Positions 51,351 to 60,598 of a stretch of 64,000 nucleotides of DNA are shown here, in pieces. The position numbers and the translations under genes were made by a program. Source of the stretch: Flavobacteriaceae bacterium PRS1. GTDB lineage: Bacteria > Bacteroidota > Bacteroidia > Flavobacteriales > Flavobacteriaceae. How positions within the stretch are numbered: position 1 is the stretch's first letter; every line of letters begins with the position of its first letter. The notes below the pieces were generated by a model that was given only the letters and a program-made list of their open reading frames with translations, was not told the origin of the DNA and ran no database searches. Location: NCBI GenBank assembly GCA_003709165.1, contig RDRZ01000005.1, positions 49,814 to 113,813 on the forward strand. The letters run 5' to 3'.

Positions 51351-53117
51351 ATGACATTCATAAAACATATATTATTATTTATTATACTCGGAATAAGTAT
51401 CGTTTCTGCTCAAGTCACTTTTGAAGCTAAATTAAGTAAAAAGAAACTTGGAATAAACGAACGTCTTCGAATTGATTTTGTGATGAATAAAGATGGCGAT
51501 AATTTTAATCCACCTAATTTTGAAAATTTTACTGTTATTGGGCCCAATCAATCTATTAGAACGTCTTGGCTAAATGGCAAAAAGTCATATACAAAAACAT
51601 ATAGTTATTTTTTAACACCTAAAAAGAGAGGTAAATTTACCGTTACACAAGCCACGATAGAAATTGAAGGAGAAACCTATAAAACATTACCAGTTAAAAT
51701 TGAAGTTACAGCTGCAGTAGATAAACCTACAAATCCTAACGACCCAAATTATGTTGTTTCAGAAAACATCCATTTAGTTACTGAAATATCTAAAACCAAC
51801 CCGTATTTAAACGAAGCCATAACTGTAGTATATAAGCTGTATGTCTCGCCAAATGTTAGGTTGAGCAATTTGAGGGAAATTGATAATCCAAGATATAATA
51901 ATTTTTGGAGTCAAAATATTGCTGTAAAAGAATTAAAATTGCAAAATGGCTCTTATAAAGGAGAAGATTACCATTACGTTGTTGTACGTAAAATGGTGTT
52001 ATACCCACAAAAAACTGATAAATTGGAATTAGAACCATTATCGTTAAGTATTTCTGTAGATGTCCCAACCAATAGGCGTGATATTTTTGGAGGTCGGGTT
52101 ATGCAAACTGTACATAAAACGATTGCAACACTAAGCAGAACAATAACTGTAAAGCCATTACCGGAAAATGGAAAACCAGATAATTTTACAGGAGCAGTTG
52201 GCGATTTTAGTTTTAAAGTTAGCACAACAAAAAACGAATTAAAAGCAACCGAAGCATTACAAGCTAAAATAGAAGTCTCCGGGAAAGGAAACCTAAAATT
52301 ATTTAAACTACCTGTATTAACGTTACCTAGTTCATTAGAAGTTTACGAACCGGAACATACCGAAAAGGTAAGTACAAACTTAAATGGAATGCAAGGCAAA
52401 ATATCAGATTCTTATACAATCGTTCCTTCGTTTCAAGGCAATTATCCAATACCAAGTATAGCATTTTCATATTTCGATTTAAAAACGGAACGCTATAAAA
52501 CGATATCATCAAGAGAATTGATTATAAACGTAACCGAAGGTCCAACCAAGAGTAATTTAAATGCTATTAATAGTGCAATTTCTAATACTAATAAAAGGAA
52601 AATTATAGCTAGCGAGCAATTTTCATCATTTAAAACCAAACCAAATTTAGTTTTAATAAATACCAAACACTTTTTTAAAACGAAACTATTTTGGGCTGTT
52701 TTATTAATGCCTTTTTTAGCGATTCCTATTGCTATTTTTATTAGAAAGAAAAAAGGTGAACGAGACAGAGATATTGTTGGGATGAAATTTAGAAAAGCGA
52801 ATAAATTAGCACGAAAATATTTAAGTGAAGCGAAGAAAACTTTAGGGAACAAAGAATCGTTTTACAATGCTTTGGAAAGAGCGCTTCATAATTATTTAAA
52901 AGCAAAGTTAAAAATGGAAACGAGCGAATTTAGTAAAGATAAAATACAAGAACTGTTAAAAGTAAAGAAGGTTGACGAAGCCATTATTGTTGAATTTAAT
53001 AATGTACTACAGAGTTGTGAATTGGCAAGATATACGCCATTTACCAATGTAGAAATGCAACAAGATTATGACAAGGCAGCAAGAGTTATTACAACAATTG
53101 ACAAACAAATAAAATAA
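51351..53117 (+). CDS. batD: BatD protein
   Basis: 588 residues. Signal peptide MTFIKHILLFIILGISIVSAQ, then an extended periplasmic beta-rich part (VTFEAKLSKKKLGINERLRIDFVM; TYSYFLTPKKRGKFTVTQATIEIEGETY; VTEISKTNPYLNEAITVVYKLY) typical of BatD, with repeated oxygen-tolerance domains, a membrane helix near 440-458 (FWAVLLMPFLAIPIAIFI) and a cytoplasmic helical C-terminus (FYNALERALHNYLKAKLKMETSEFSKDKIQELL). It follows batC by 78 bases. Confidence 0.92.
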   Translation: MTFIKHILLFIILGISIVSAQVTFEAKLSKKKLGINERLRIDFVMNKDGDNFNPPNFENFTVIGPNQSIRTSWLNGKKSYTKTYSYFLTPKKRGKFTVTQATIEIEGETYKTLPVKIEVTAAVDKPTNPNDPNYVVSENIHLVTEISKTNPYLNEAITVVYKLYVSPNVRLSNLREIDNPRYNNFWSQNIAVKELKLQNGSYKGEDYHYVVVRKMVLYPQKTDKLELEPLSLSISVDVPTNRRDIFGGRVMQTVHKTIATLSRTITVKPLPENGKPDNFTGAVGDFSFKVSTTKNELKATEALQAKIEVSGKGNLKLFKLPVLTLPSSLEVYEPEHTEKVSTNLNGMQGKISDSYTIVPSFQGNYPIPSIAFSYFDLKTERYKTISSRELIINVTEGPTKSNLNAINSAISNTNKRKIIASEQFSSFKTKPNLVLINTKHFFKTKLFWAVLLMPFLAIPIAIFIRKKKGERDRDIVGMKFRKANKLARKYLSEAKKTLGNKESFYNALERALHNYLKAKLKMETSEFSKDKIQELLKVKKVDEAIIVEFNNVLQSCELARYTPFTNVEMQQDYDKAARVITTIDKQIK

Positions 53118-53120
53118 TTT

Positions 53121-53180
53121 ATTCTTGCGTCCACGTGTCGCCGAAGCTTTAGCGGAGGAGCAAGGCAGGAATCTTTTGAA
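53121..53180. repeat. 60-bp dispersed repeat, copy 1
   Basis: ATTCTTGCGTCCACGTGTCG...AGCAAGGCAGGAATCTTTTG. Without gaps, 49 of 60 bases match copy 2 at 54071-54130. Its ends (ATTCTTGC/GGCAGGAAT) are inverted and relate it to the repeats at 10461 and 42288. It sits between batD and batE. Confidence 0.7.
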
Positions 53181-53213
53181 ACGAATTAAATTTAGAATTG
53201 AGTAAACAATTGC

Positions 53214-53966
53214 ATGAAACATATATTTTACATTGCAATAATATTAATAAGTACGTTTTCATTGGCTCAAAACAAAACATTGTTTGATCAAGGGAATAGT
53301 CTATATAATGAAGGGAAATTTCAAGAAGCCATAACTACTTATGAACGTATCTTAGATTCTGAAAACCATTCGGCCGAACTGTATTTTAATATAGCAAATG
53401 CGTATTATAAAATGAACAGAATAGCTCCAAGCGTATATTATTATGAAAAAGCATTGCAGTTAACACCAAACGATAACGACATAAAAAACAACTTGTCCTT
53501 TGCTCAAAACATGACTATTGATGCTATTGAAGTTATACCAGAAATGGGTTTTTCTAAAATAATTAGAAACATTGTAAATAAGTTTAGCTACGATATTTGG
53601 GCAATACTTTCTGTTGTTTTTGTTGTGCTATTTGTGGTCTTATTCTTGGCATATTATTTTTCGTATTCTACGAACAGAAAACGATTGGCTTTTTTAAGCA
53701 GTAATCTGTCTTTGGTTTTAGTTTTAGTGACGCTAATATTTGCATTTCAAAAATATAAATACGAACAAAATGATAATCCTGCAATAGTTTTTGCCCAAGA
53801 AAGCGAAATAAAAAGCGAACCTAATTTAAGAAGCGGGATAGCTTTTAAACTTCACGAAGGCACTAAAGTTCAAATATTAGAAATCTATAACGAAAATTGG
53901 ACTAAAATTAAATTAACTGACGGAAAATCTGGATGGATTCCATCTCAAGATATTAAGGAATTATAA
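53214..53966 (+). CDS. batE: TPR and SH3-like domain protein BatE
   Basis: 250 residues. Signal peptide MKHIFYIAIILISTFSLAQ, TPR units (FDQGNSLYNEGKFQEAITTYERIL, AELYFNIANAYYKMNRIAPSVYYYEKALQL), two membrane helices (IWAILSVVFVVLFVVLFLAYYF and LSLVLVLVTLIFAF), and a C-terminal bacterial SH3 domain (FAQESEIKSEPNLRSGIAFKLHEGTKVQILEIYNENWTKIKL, GWIPSQDIKEL). It closes the operon. Confidence 0.9.
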   Translation: MKHIFYIAIILISTFSLAQNKTLFDQGNSLYNEGKFQEAITTYERILDSENHSAELYFNIANAYYKMNRIAPSVYYYEKALQLTPNDNDIKNNLSFAQNMTIDAIEVIPEMGFSKIIRNIVNKFSYDIWAILSVVFVVLFVVLFLAYYFSYSTNRKRLAFLSSNLSLVLVLVTLIFAFQKYKYEQNDNPAIVFAQESEIKSEPNLRSGIAFKLHEGTKVQILEIYNENWTKIKLTDGKSGWIPSQDIKEL

Positions 53967-54070
53967 TTGGTTTCAGGTAATATCCGAGTAAAAATCCAAA
54001 TCTTTGTTTAGAGTGCTAAAATCAGCTAATTCAAGAGTTTTTATTTTAGAGAGTTGCTTTTCATTATTGC

Positions 54071-54130
54071 CATTCATACGTCTGCGTGTCACTGAAGCTT
54101 TAGCTGTGGAACAAGGTAGGAATCTTTTAA
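54071..54130. repeat. 60-bp dispersed repeat, copy 2
   Basis: Second copy of the 53121 element (49/60 identity), so the two copies bracket batE. The 306-base gap 53967-54272 otherwise holds only AT-rich DNA and, at 54182-54201, two and a half TCTTTTG heptamers like those in the bat gene at 46603. No gene is visible there. Confidence 0.7.
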
Positions 54131-54239
54131 ATTTTATTTTTTTAATATGTATTAGACAGATTAAAAGCTAACAGAAACAAGTCTTTTGTCTTTTGTCTTT
54201 CAGCGAAGCGGTCTTATATCTTTTTTGGAAAGGTTTTTC

Positions 54240-54247
54240 TATATTTG
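54240..54247 (+). promoter_or_regulatory. Bacteroidota -7 promoter element for carbonic anhydrase
   Basis: TATATTTG matches TAnnTTTG 25 bases before the ATG at 54273. A TTTTTTGG word at 54221-54228 is too close to be a normal -33 box. Confidence 0.45.
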
Positions 54248-54272
54248 CGTTGTATAACTTACTATTCTATTG

Positions 54273-54902
54273 ATGGCAGATTTTTATAAAAAATTAATTG
54301 AGAATAATAAAAAATGGGTTCAAAACAAATTATCTCAAGACCCTGAGTTTTTCAAAACCCTTTCAGAAAATCATAATCCTCCTTTACTTTGGATTGGTTG
54401 TGCAGACAGCAGAGTTCCGGCAAATGAAATTACAGGAACTTTACCTGGAGAAGTCTTTGTGCATCGTAATATTGCCAATATGGTGGTCCATACAGATATG
54501 AATATGTTAAGCGTTTTAGATTATGCGGTAAACACGCTAAAAATAGAACATATTATTGTTTGTGGACATTATGGTTGTGGTGGAGTTAAAGCAGCAATGG
54601 AACCAGGCAAGAACAATTTAACCGATAATTGGATCAGGCATATTAAGGATGTATATCGATTTCATTTTGATGAATTAGAAGCCATTGTCACAAAACAGGA
54701 ACGTTTTGATAGGTTTGTAGAGTTAAACGTAACTGAACAAGTTTACCATTTAGCCAAAACATCCATTGTTCAAAAAGCATGGAGAACTGATAAAAAGGTA
54801 TCATTATACGGTTGGGTTTATGGCTTAAGCACAGGATTGATTAAAGATTTAAACGTCACTGCTAATAATAATAATGAACTCAAAGAAATTTACGAGAGTT
54901 AA
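54273..54902 (+). CDS. Beta-class carbonic anhydrase
   Basis: Hydrates CO2 to bicarbonate. 209 residues. Zinc ligands Cys43, His99 and Cys102 with the Asp45-Arg47 dyad: IGCADSRVPANEITG and VCGHYGCGGVKAAM; HRNIANMV is the second signature. The start is the ATG at 54273; a TTG one codon upstream is not needed. Single gene, convergent with cvpA (four bases apart). Confidence 0.95.
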   Translation: MADFYKKLIENNKKWVQNKLSQDPEFFKTLSENHNPPLLWIGCADSRVPANEITGTLPGEVFVHRNIANMVVHTDMNMLSVLDYAVNTLKIEHIIVCGHYGCGGVKAAMEPGKNNLTDNWIRHIKDVYRFHFDELEAIVTKQERFDRFVELNVTEQVYHLAKTSIVQKAWRTDKKVSLYGWVYGLSTGLIKDLNVTANNNNELKEIYES

Positions 54903-54906
54903 CAAA

Positions 54907-55404
54907 TTACTTGTCAGTTTCTTCTTCATTGATTATACTAGGAAAAATAAGAGGAGCAATAGATTTTACCGGAATATAAAGGATAGAATTTTTTATCTCA
55001 TGTTCTTCAACTAAAGGAATTGTACTATTCATCTTGTTGAAAACGATTAATACAACACTTAATATTAATCCGACTTTTAGAGCGCCAAAAATACCACCAA
55101 GAAGTTTGTTTAAAATACCGAGAGAGGCAAAATCTGCAAGTTTGGTTAATGCTCTTCCAGCCATGGCAATCGCAATTACGATAATTATAAATGTAATGGC
55201 AAAAGCGGAAATATTTATATATTGTTCGTCCCATTTTACACGGCTTTCTAAAAATTCGGCAACAAAATCACTAAAATAGATAGCTCCATTAATTCCGACA
55301 ATTAATGCAACAATCGAAGCGATTTCTACAAAAAAACCTTTCATTAAGCCACGAACAAGACCAAACAAGATTAATGCTCCTAAAGCAATATCTAAAACAT
55401 TCAT
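54907..55404 (-). CDS. CvpA family membrane protein
   Basis: 165 residues with four hydrophobic segments (VLDIALGALILFGLVRGLMKGFFVEIASIVALIVGI; FAITFIIIVIAIAMAG; GALKVGLILSVVLIVF) and the CvpA-type pattern GLxxGFxxEIxxIxAL. CvpA is linked to colicin V production and envelope stress in other bacteria; its biochemical role is unknown. It is convergent with the carbonic anhydrase gene and diverges from the pheS side. Confidence 0.85.
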   Translation of the reverse strand: MNVLDIALGALILFGLVRGLMKGFFVEIASIVALIVGINGAIYFSDFVAEFLESRVKWDEQYINISAFAITFIIIVIAIAMAGRALTKLADFASLGILNKLLGGIFGALKVGLILSVVLIVFNKMNSTIPLVEEHEIKNSILYIPVKSIAPLIFPSIINEEETDK

Positions 55405-55477
55405 GTTTATAATAATTTTAGCAAATATAAATTAACTTTGTCACTTTGTGAACTAACGTATTCGAAACCTAAAAAGT

Positions 55478-55834
55478 ATGTCAAGAGACGAACAATTAAA
55501 GCAAAGATGGAATAATGTAGTAGAAAAACTATCTACTCAGTTTGCCGATGGAGACACTTTGGATTTAGATGCGATTATATATTTAATAGGAGTTCAGGAA
55601 TTGGGACAGTTACACAGAGACTATAAAAAAGACGATAAAATAAACTTAATCCATATTGCTGTTTGCAAGTTATTAGAGCCTTATGGTTATTATGAATTCG
55701 ATTATTTTGACGAACAAGGTTGGCCACATTATAAAACCATAGAGGAACTACCACATTTAAAAGCAGGAGAGCAAAGCGTTTTAATGAAAGAAGCCATTGT
55801 AAACTATTTTCTCGAAACCGAATTTATAGAATAA
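55478..55834 (+). CDS. Conserved hypothetical protein
   Basis: 118 residues, acidic, without signal or membrane segment. Features: KQRWNNVVEKLSTQFADGDTLDLDAIIYLIGVQELGQ, INLIHIAVCKLLEPYGYYEFDYFDEQGWPHY and a helical end. I recognise it as a small protein seen in Bacteroidota near pheS, but know no function. It is 36 bases before pheS on the same strand and probably co-transcribed. Confidence 0.8.
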   Translation: MSRDEQLKQRWNNVVEKLSTQFADGDTLDLDAIIYLIGVQELGQLHRDYKKDDKINLIHIAVCKLLEPYGYYEFDYFDEQGWPHYKTIEELPHLKAGEQSVLMKEAIVNYFLETEFIE

Positions 55835-55870
55835 GATTTGTTAAATTTGCAATCATTTTGAAGTGATAAT

Positions 55871-56890
55871 ATGATTGATAAGATTAAAGAACTTATTGCC
55901 GAAGCTGAAGCATATACGACACAATCTAAAGAAGATGTTGAAGCATTTAGAATAAAATATCTAGGTAAAAAGGGATTGCTAAACGATTTTTTCGCGGAGT
56001 TTAAAAATGTAGCAAACGACCAGAAAAAAGACTTCGGGCAGATTGTAAATAAGTTAAAGAAAACTGCTGAAGATAAAGTTGCTTCTTTAAAAAAAGAACT
56101 TGAGAACAAAGAAGACGATAAAGGTGTTTTCGGAGATTTATCACGCCAAGGCGAACCTATAGAAATTGGCGCTCGTCATCCTATATCTTTGGTAAAAAAC
56201 CAGATTATTGACATCTTTTCCCGTATTGGGTTTAATGTAAGCGAAGGCCCTGAAATTGAAGACGATTGGCATAATTTTACAGCATTAAATTTACCCGAAC
56301 ACCATCCTGCTCGCGATATGCAAGACACTTTTTTTATTCAAACCAATCCAGATATTTTATTGCGCACACATACAAGTTCGGTACAGGTACGTTATATGGA
56401 AAACAACACGCCACCAATTCGTACTATTTCACCGGGAAGAGTGTACAGAAACGAAGCTATTTCGGCACGATCACATTGCTTTTTCCACCAGGTTGAAGGT
56501 TTGTATATAGATAAAGATGTAAGTTTTGCAGATTTGAAACAAACTTTACAATATTTTACAACGGAATTATTTGGGAAATCTAAAATCCGTTTACGACCAT
56601 CGTATTTTCCGTTTACAGAGCCAAGTGCAGAGGTAGATGTATATTGGGGTCTTGAAACCGAAACCGATTATAAAATGACCAAAGGTACAGGTTGGTTGGA
56701 AATTATGGGTTGTGGTATGGTAGATCCAAATGTATTAGAAAATTGCGGTATAGACTCTAAAGAATATACAGGTTTTGCCTTCGGAATGGGAATAGACCGA
56801 ATTGCGTTGTTACTTCATCAAATTAGCGATATTCGGTTGTTAAGTGAAAATGATGTACGTTTTTTAGAGCAGTTTAAATCTGCGTTATAA
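55871..56890 (+). CDS. pheS: Phenylalanine-tRNA ligase alpha subunit
   Basis: Charges tRNA-Phe as an alpha2-beta2 enzyme. 339 residues: N-terminal coiled coil (about 1-85, with YLGKKGLLNDFFAEF), class II motif 1 to 3 (GPEIEDDWHNFTALNLPEHHPARDMQDTF, RTHTSSVQVRYME, GFAFGMGIDRIALLLHQISDIR). The motif-3 Arg is in GIDRIALL. pheT is not in the window; separate pheS and pheT are common in Bacteroidota. Confidence 0.97.
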   Translation: MIDKIKELIAEAEAYTTQSKEDVEAFRIKYLGKKGLLNDFFAEFKNVANDQKKDFGQIVNKLKKTAEDKVASLKKELENKEDDKGVFGDLSRQGEPIEIGARHPISLVKNQIIDIFSRIGFNVSEGPEIEDDWHNFTALNLPEHHPARDMQDTFFIQTNPDILLRTHTSSVQVRYMENNTPPIRTISPGRVYRNEAISARSHCFFHQVEGLYIDKDVSFADLKQTLQYFTTELFGKSKIRLRPSYFPFTEPSAEVDVYWGLETETDYKMTKGTGWLEIMGCGMVDPNVLENCGIDSKEYTGFAFGMGIDRIALLLHQISDIRLLSENDVRFLEQFKSAL

Positions 56891-56913
56891 TTTAGACGTT
56901 CTATTAAAATTCA

Positions 56914-58077
56914 ATGAAATGGATTATGAAAAATAAGCAAGTAAAAATTACCTTGTTATTGGTAAGTAGTTTGACTATCATGTCAATGATTACTATTTCA
57001 GCCTCTCTTCCAGACATGACAAATTCCTTTTCTCAAATTCCAAACGGAAAAAAACTGGTTAAGCTTACATTATCATTTCCTGCTTTATTTATTGCCATAA
57101 GCGCAATGGTTACAGGTATAATAATTGATAGATTTGGAAGACTTAAGTTGCTAGGCATATCCTTAATACTTTACGCTATTGGAGGCAGTTCAGGATATTG
57201 GTTAGATAACATCTATTTCATACTTGCCGGCAGAGCCCTATTAGGAGTCAGTGTTGGTGTCTCTATGACTATTGTTACAACTTTAGTGGCAGATTATTAC
57301 GAAGGGAATTCAAGACAAAAATTTGCTGGATTACAAATTGCTATCATGTCAATTGGCGGAATTGTTTTTATTACACTTGGAGGTCTATTGGCAGATATTC
57401 ATTGGAAGATTCCTTTTTTACTTTACCTTTTTTCATTGCTTATTTTACCATTCACATATTTGTATTTGAAAGAACCACCAAAACAAGCAAAAATTAAAAG
57501 TATTGATAAAACAGCAAAGTCACCTACTGTTATTTGGTTTGTATTTATTAACGTAATGTTAATGTGGGTTTTATTTTTTATTATTCCTGTCCAGATACCT
57601 TTTTATTTAAAATCTATTGGAATTGAAAAAAATGTACTCATTGCAATTGCAATTGCAACCAGTACTCTCTTCTCTGCTATTTCCGCATTTTCTTATTCTT
57701 TGATTAAAAACAGATTAGAGTTCAAACAAATATTTGGTTTGGGTTATTTTTTAATGGCAGTTGCCTACGCTTGTATTGCTTATGGAAACTCGTATGAAAT
57801 GATTTTGATTGCAATGATGTTGGCAGGATTTGGAATGGGCGTTATGATTCCTAATGCCAATGTATGGGTAATGCAATTGGCTCCAACACAGATAAGAGGC
57901 AGGGAAATAGGAAGATTAACTACCTTTTGGTTTATGGGACAATTTCTTTCGCCCATTATTCTTCTCCCTTTTTTGAGCTCCATTTCTCAATCACAATTAT
58001 TTTTTATTCTGGCAATTGTTTTATTGGGTTTAAGTATCCTGTTTTTTGGAATTTATCTGTTGTCATCAAAAACTTAA
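56914..58077 (+). CDS. MFS transporter
   Basis: 387 residues with about 12 hydrophobic segments. The motif-A loop is GIIIDRFGRLKLLGISLILY and GRALLGVSVGVSMTIVTTLVADYYEGNSRQKFAG is typical of drug/sugar efflux MFS. Substrate unknown. It begins 24 bases after pheS. The ATG at 56914 is used; an ATG at 56926 (MKNKQVKIT) is an equally plausible start. It precedes the arylsulfotransferase gene by 140 bases. Confidence 0.82.
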   Translation: MKWIMKNKQVKITLLLVSSLTIMSMITISASLPDMTNSFSQIPNGKKLVKLTLSFPALFIAISAMVTGIIIDRFGRLKLLGISLILYAIGGSSGYWLDNIYFILAGRALLGVSVGVSMTIVTTLVADYYEGNSRQKFAGLQIAIMSIGGIVFITLGGLLADIHWKIPFLLYLFSLLILPFTYLYLKEPPKQAKIKSIDKTAKSPTVIWFVFINVMLMWVLFFIIPVQIPFYLKSIGIEKNVLIAIAIATSTLFSAISAFSYSLIKNRLEFKQIFGLGYFLMAVAYACIAYGNSYEMILIAMMLAGFGMGVMIPNANVWVMQLAPTQIRGREIGRLTTFWFMGQFLSPIILLPFLSSISQSQLFFILAIVLLGLSILFFGIYLLSSKT

Positions 58078-58216
58078 GTTAAATAGTTTAAAATAATTGA
58101 TTAGGTCAATTTGTTATAACCAATCATACAAATTCTAAGGCTAAATAGTTTATACTATTAATTTAAATGTATCTTAACACAGTAAAAATTGATATATTTA
58201 TCGTTAAAATAATAAT

Positions 58217-59767
58217 ATGTCATTTAAAGTACATTCAATTTATATCAATCTTTTCTGTTTGATTTTTATTCTATTTGTTTTCAATAGTTGTAATAATTCT
58301 GATATTGAATATAGTATAGAAACAAAGGTAAATCCATACAAGATTTCTCCTTTAACAGCGTTGCTTCAAATAAATACTGAAAGTCTATGTCGTGCTTCTG
58401 TCAAAGTTTTAGGTGAGACACCTATTGAGCAATCTTTTGATACCTATTCAAAAAATTTAAACATTCCTATTGTAGGATTATATCCAAACACAGTAAATAA
58501 AGTAGTAGTAACACTAATATTTGAAAACGAAAAAGTTATAGATACTATAAAAATTCAAACAAATAAAGTTCCTCAACAGTTTCCCAGAATAGAAATAAAC
58601 AAATTAGATAGAAGTAATATGGAATCTGGTCTACATGCCTGTGATATTCACTTTGCTAATTTTGGTAAATTCAACTCTATCCCAATGATTTTTGACAATC
58701 AAGGTAAAGTGCGTTGGTATTTAGATTTAAGTTTTGACGGTAAAATGGTGAGCCCTTTTCAAAGGCTTAAAGATGGCACAATTTTAATGGTAGGAAGACA
58801 TGTAATTTACGAATTTGATATGCTTGGGAAACAATTGAAGCAAACCCTAATTAACCAAAATTATGGTATGCATCATGAAGTTCTAGAGTTACCTAATGGA
58901 AATCTACTTATATGTGTAGGCAAAAGAGATGCATATATTAATATTAATGAAGAATCAATTCTTTCTGATAGTGATTTTATTATTTTATATGATAGAAAAA
59001 ATTCTAAAATTATAAAAGAATGGGATTTAGCAAAACATTTGGATGTTACCAGAAATGATATGAATTTCCTTAGACCTGGAGATTGGTTGCATATGAACGG
59101 ATTAGCATTTGTCGAAAAAGACAGTAGCATCATTGTCTCTGGAAGAAATCAAGGACTAATAAAAATATCTTGGAATGATGAACTTCAATGGATTATGTCT
59201 CCCAAAAGAAATTGGGGAAAATCTGGTAGAGATTCCAAAGGATTTGACACCAAACCCTTTTTATTGACAGCCGTAAACCTTGAAGGAAAACCATACAATA
59301 ATGATGTGCAAGAAGGTGTTGTAAGCAAAAATGATTTTGATTTTTCTTGGGGGCCACATGCTCCAAAAATACTTCCGAATGGTAATATTCTTGTTTTTGA
59401 TAATGGGTTTTTTAGAAATTATAATAATCAAAACAATTACTCTAGGGCTGTTGAGTATCACATAAATGAAACGGATAAAACGTTAACGCAAATTTGGCAG
59501 TATGGTAAAGAAAAGAATAATGCGTTATTTTCATCAATAGTAAGTGATGTTGATTATCTCCATAACACTAAAAATATTTTGATAACTTCTGGTTTTATTA
59601 CGCCCAAAGTTAATCATTCAGCTAAAATTATTGAAGTTGATTATGCTACAGGTAAGGAAGTTTTTGAAGCAACACTTTATTACAAAAATTTAAAAGGGAA
59701 TAGATCTGCATCTTGGGGACAATCAGATATTCTATATCGATCGGAACGACTCGAATTGAAATATTGA
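58217..59767 (+). CDS. Arylsulfotransferase (ASST)-like lipoprotein
   Basis: 516 residues. Lipobox FVFNSC at Cys25, so exported. A beta-propeller-type ASST domain follows: YGMHHEVLELPNGNLLICVG, DWLHMNGLAFVEKDSSIIVSGR, WGPHAPKILPNGNILVFDNGFFRNY. ASST enzymes move sulfate between phenols through a sulfo-His intermediate; the His in WGPHAP or MHHE is the candidate. Aryl-sulfate transfer rather than PAPS use is expected. Convergent with a PAPS-type sulfotransferase gene 50 bases away. Confidence 0.82.
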   Translation: MSFKVHSIYINLFCLIFILFVFNSCNNSDIEYSIETKVNPYKISPLTALLQINTESLCRASVKVLGETPIEQSFDTYSKNLNIPIVGLYPNTVNKVVVTLIFENEKVIDTIKIQTNKVPQQFPRIEINKLDRSNMESGLHACDIHFANFGKFNSIPMIFDNQGKVRWYLDLSFDGKMVSPFQRLKDGTILMVGRHVIYEFDMLGKQLKQTLINQNYGMHHEVLELPNGNLLICVGKRDAYININEESILSDSDFIILYDRKNSKIIKEWDLAKHLDVTRNDMNFLRPGDWLHMNGLAFVEKDSSIIVSGRNQGLIKISWNDELQWIMSPKRNWGKSGRDSKGFDTKPFLLTAVNLEGKPYNNDVQEGVVSKNDFDFSWGPHAPKILPNGNILVFDNGFFRNYNNQNNYSRAVEYHINETDKTLTQIWQYGKEKNNALFSSIVSDVDYLHNTKNILITSGFITPKVNHSAKIIEVDYATGKEVFEATLYYKNLKGNRSASWGQSDILYRSERLELKY

Positions 59768-59816
59768 TTTTTCACTTAAGGACTTAATATCAATACTAAA
59801 AAAAATAAAAGCTATT

Positions 59817-60506
59817 TTAATTAGAGTTTTTTGATGCATCCTTTATCATGTTTTTTACCATTTCATGAAAATCCTCTTTTTTATTTAAGTGAGGAAATGG
59901 CTCACTAGGAATTTGTATTTCTAAAAAATCACACAAAGGCTGCCAACCATCTGACACCTCATATATTAATAACTGATTTTTCGGAACATGCTTAATCACA
60001 TCATCAATATGCTTAAAGAATATTTTTTCTGCATTTAATTTTGAACTGAAATTATTGTTAAATTGTTTATTTAAATATGTGTTTCGCATGAACTTTATAC
60101 ATTTAAAAGTATCTCTTAGGCTTTGATTAAAAGCCATCTTAGCGAGCATTATAATTTTAGCAAAAATAGTTTGCGGTCCAGCTTGCCAAACAGTTTTTAG
60201 AGTACTTTCGTACCAACTTTCAAAATTTCTTTTAGTTAATATTACTTTTGCATTTGGATATTTTTTAAGTAGTATTTTATAATATGGATATCCAGGAAAA
60301 TCTACTGTTGCTTGAAAACCATCAAAAAGTGCATCAAAATTAGTTAGACCTTTATTTTCGAGTTCTTGCCAATATTTTAGTTTTTTAGGATTAGCAATTA
60401 AGTCTTTAAAATGGTAGGTCTTATTATAACCTAAAGTTTCTAAGGCTTTTTTTAATGTAGTAGTTCCTGTTCTCGGAAATCCGGCTCCTATTATTTTAAT
60501 TAACAT
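59817..60506 (-). CDS. Sulfotransferase family protein (P-loop, PAPS-type)
   Basis: 229 residues. The phosphosulfate-binding loop is at the start: IIGAGFPRTGTTTLKKALETLGY, followed by YHFKDL, and the 3'-phosphate binding segment KVILTKRNFESWYESTLKTVW. YEVSDGWQPLCDFLEIQIP is the conserved C-terminal part. It fits the Sulfotransfer_4-like group that uses PAPS. Acceptor unknown. It lies tail to tail with the ASST-like gene. Confidence 0.85.
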   Translation of the reverse strand: MLIKIIGAGFPRTGTTTLKKALETLGYNKTYHFKDLIANPKKLKYWQELENKGLTNFDALFDGFQATVDFPGYPYYKILLKKYPNAKVILTKRNFESWYESTLKTVWQAGPQTIFAKIIMLAKMAFNQSLRDTFKCIKFMRNTYLNKQFNNNFSSKLNAEKIFFKHIDDVIKHVPKNQLLIYEVSDGWQPLCDFLEIQIPSEPFPHLNKKEDFHEMVKNMIKDASKNSN

Positions 60507-60598
60507 TTTTTATTTTTATTTTTGGATAACAATGCACAAATCTTAAATCTATTCTCAACAAACCTATTTTTTATCAAAGTTAAGCATTAAAACACTTC

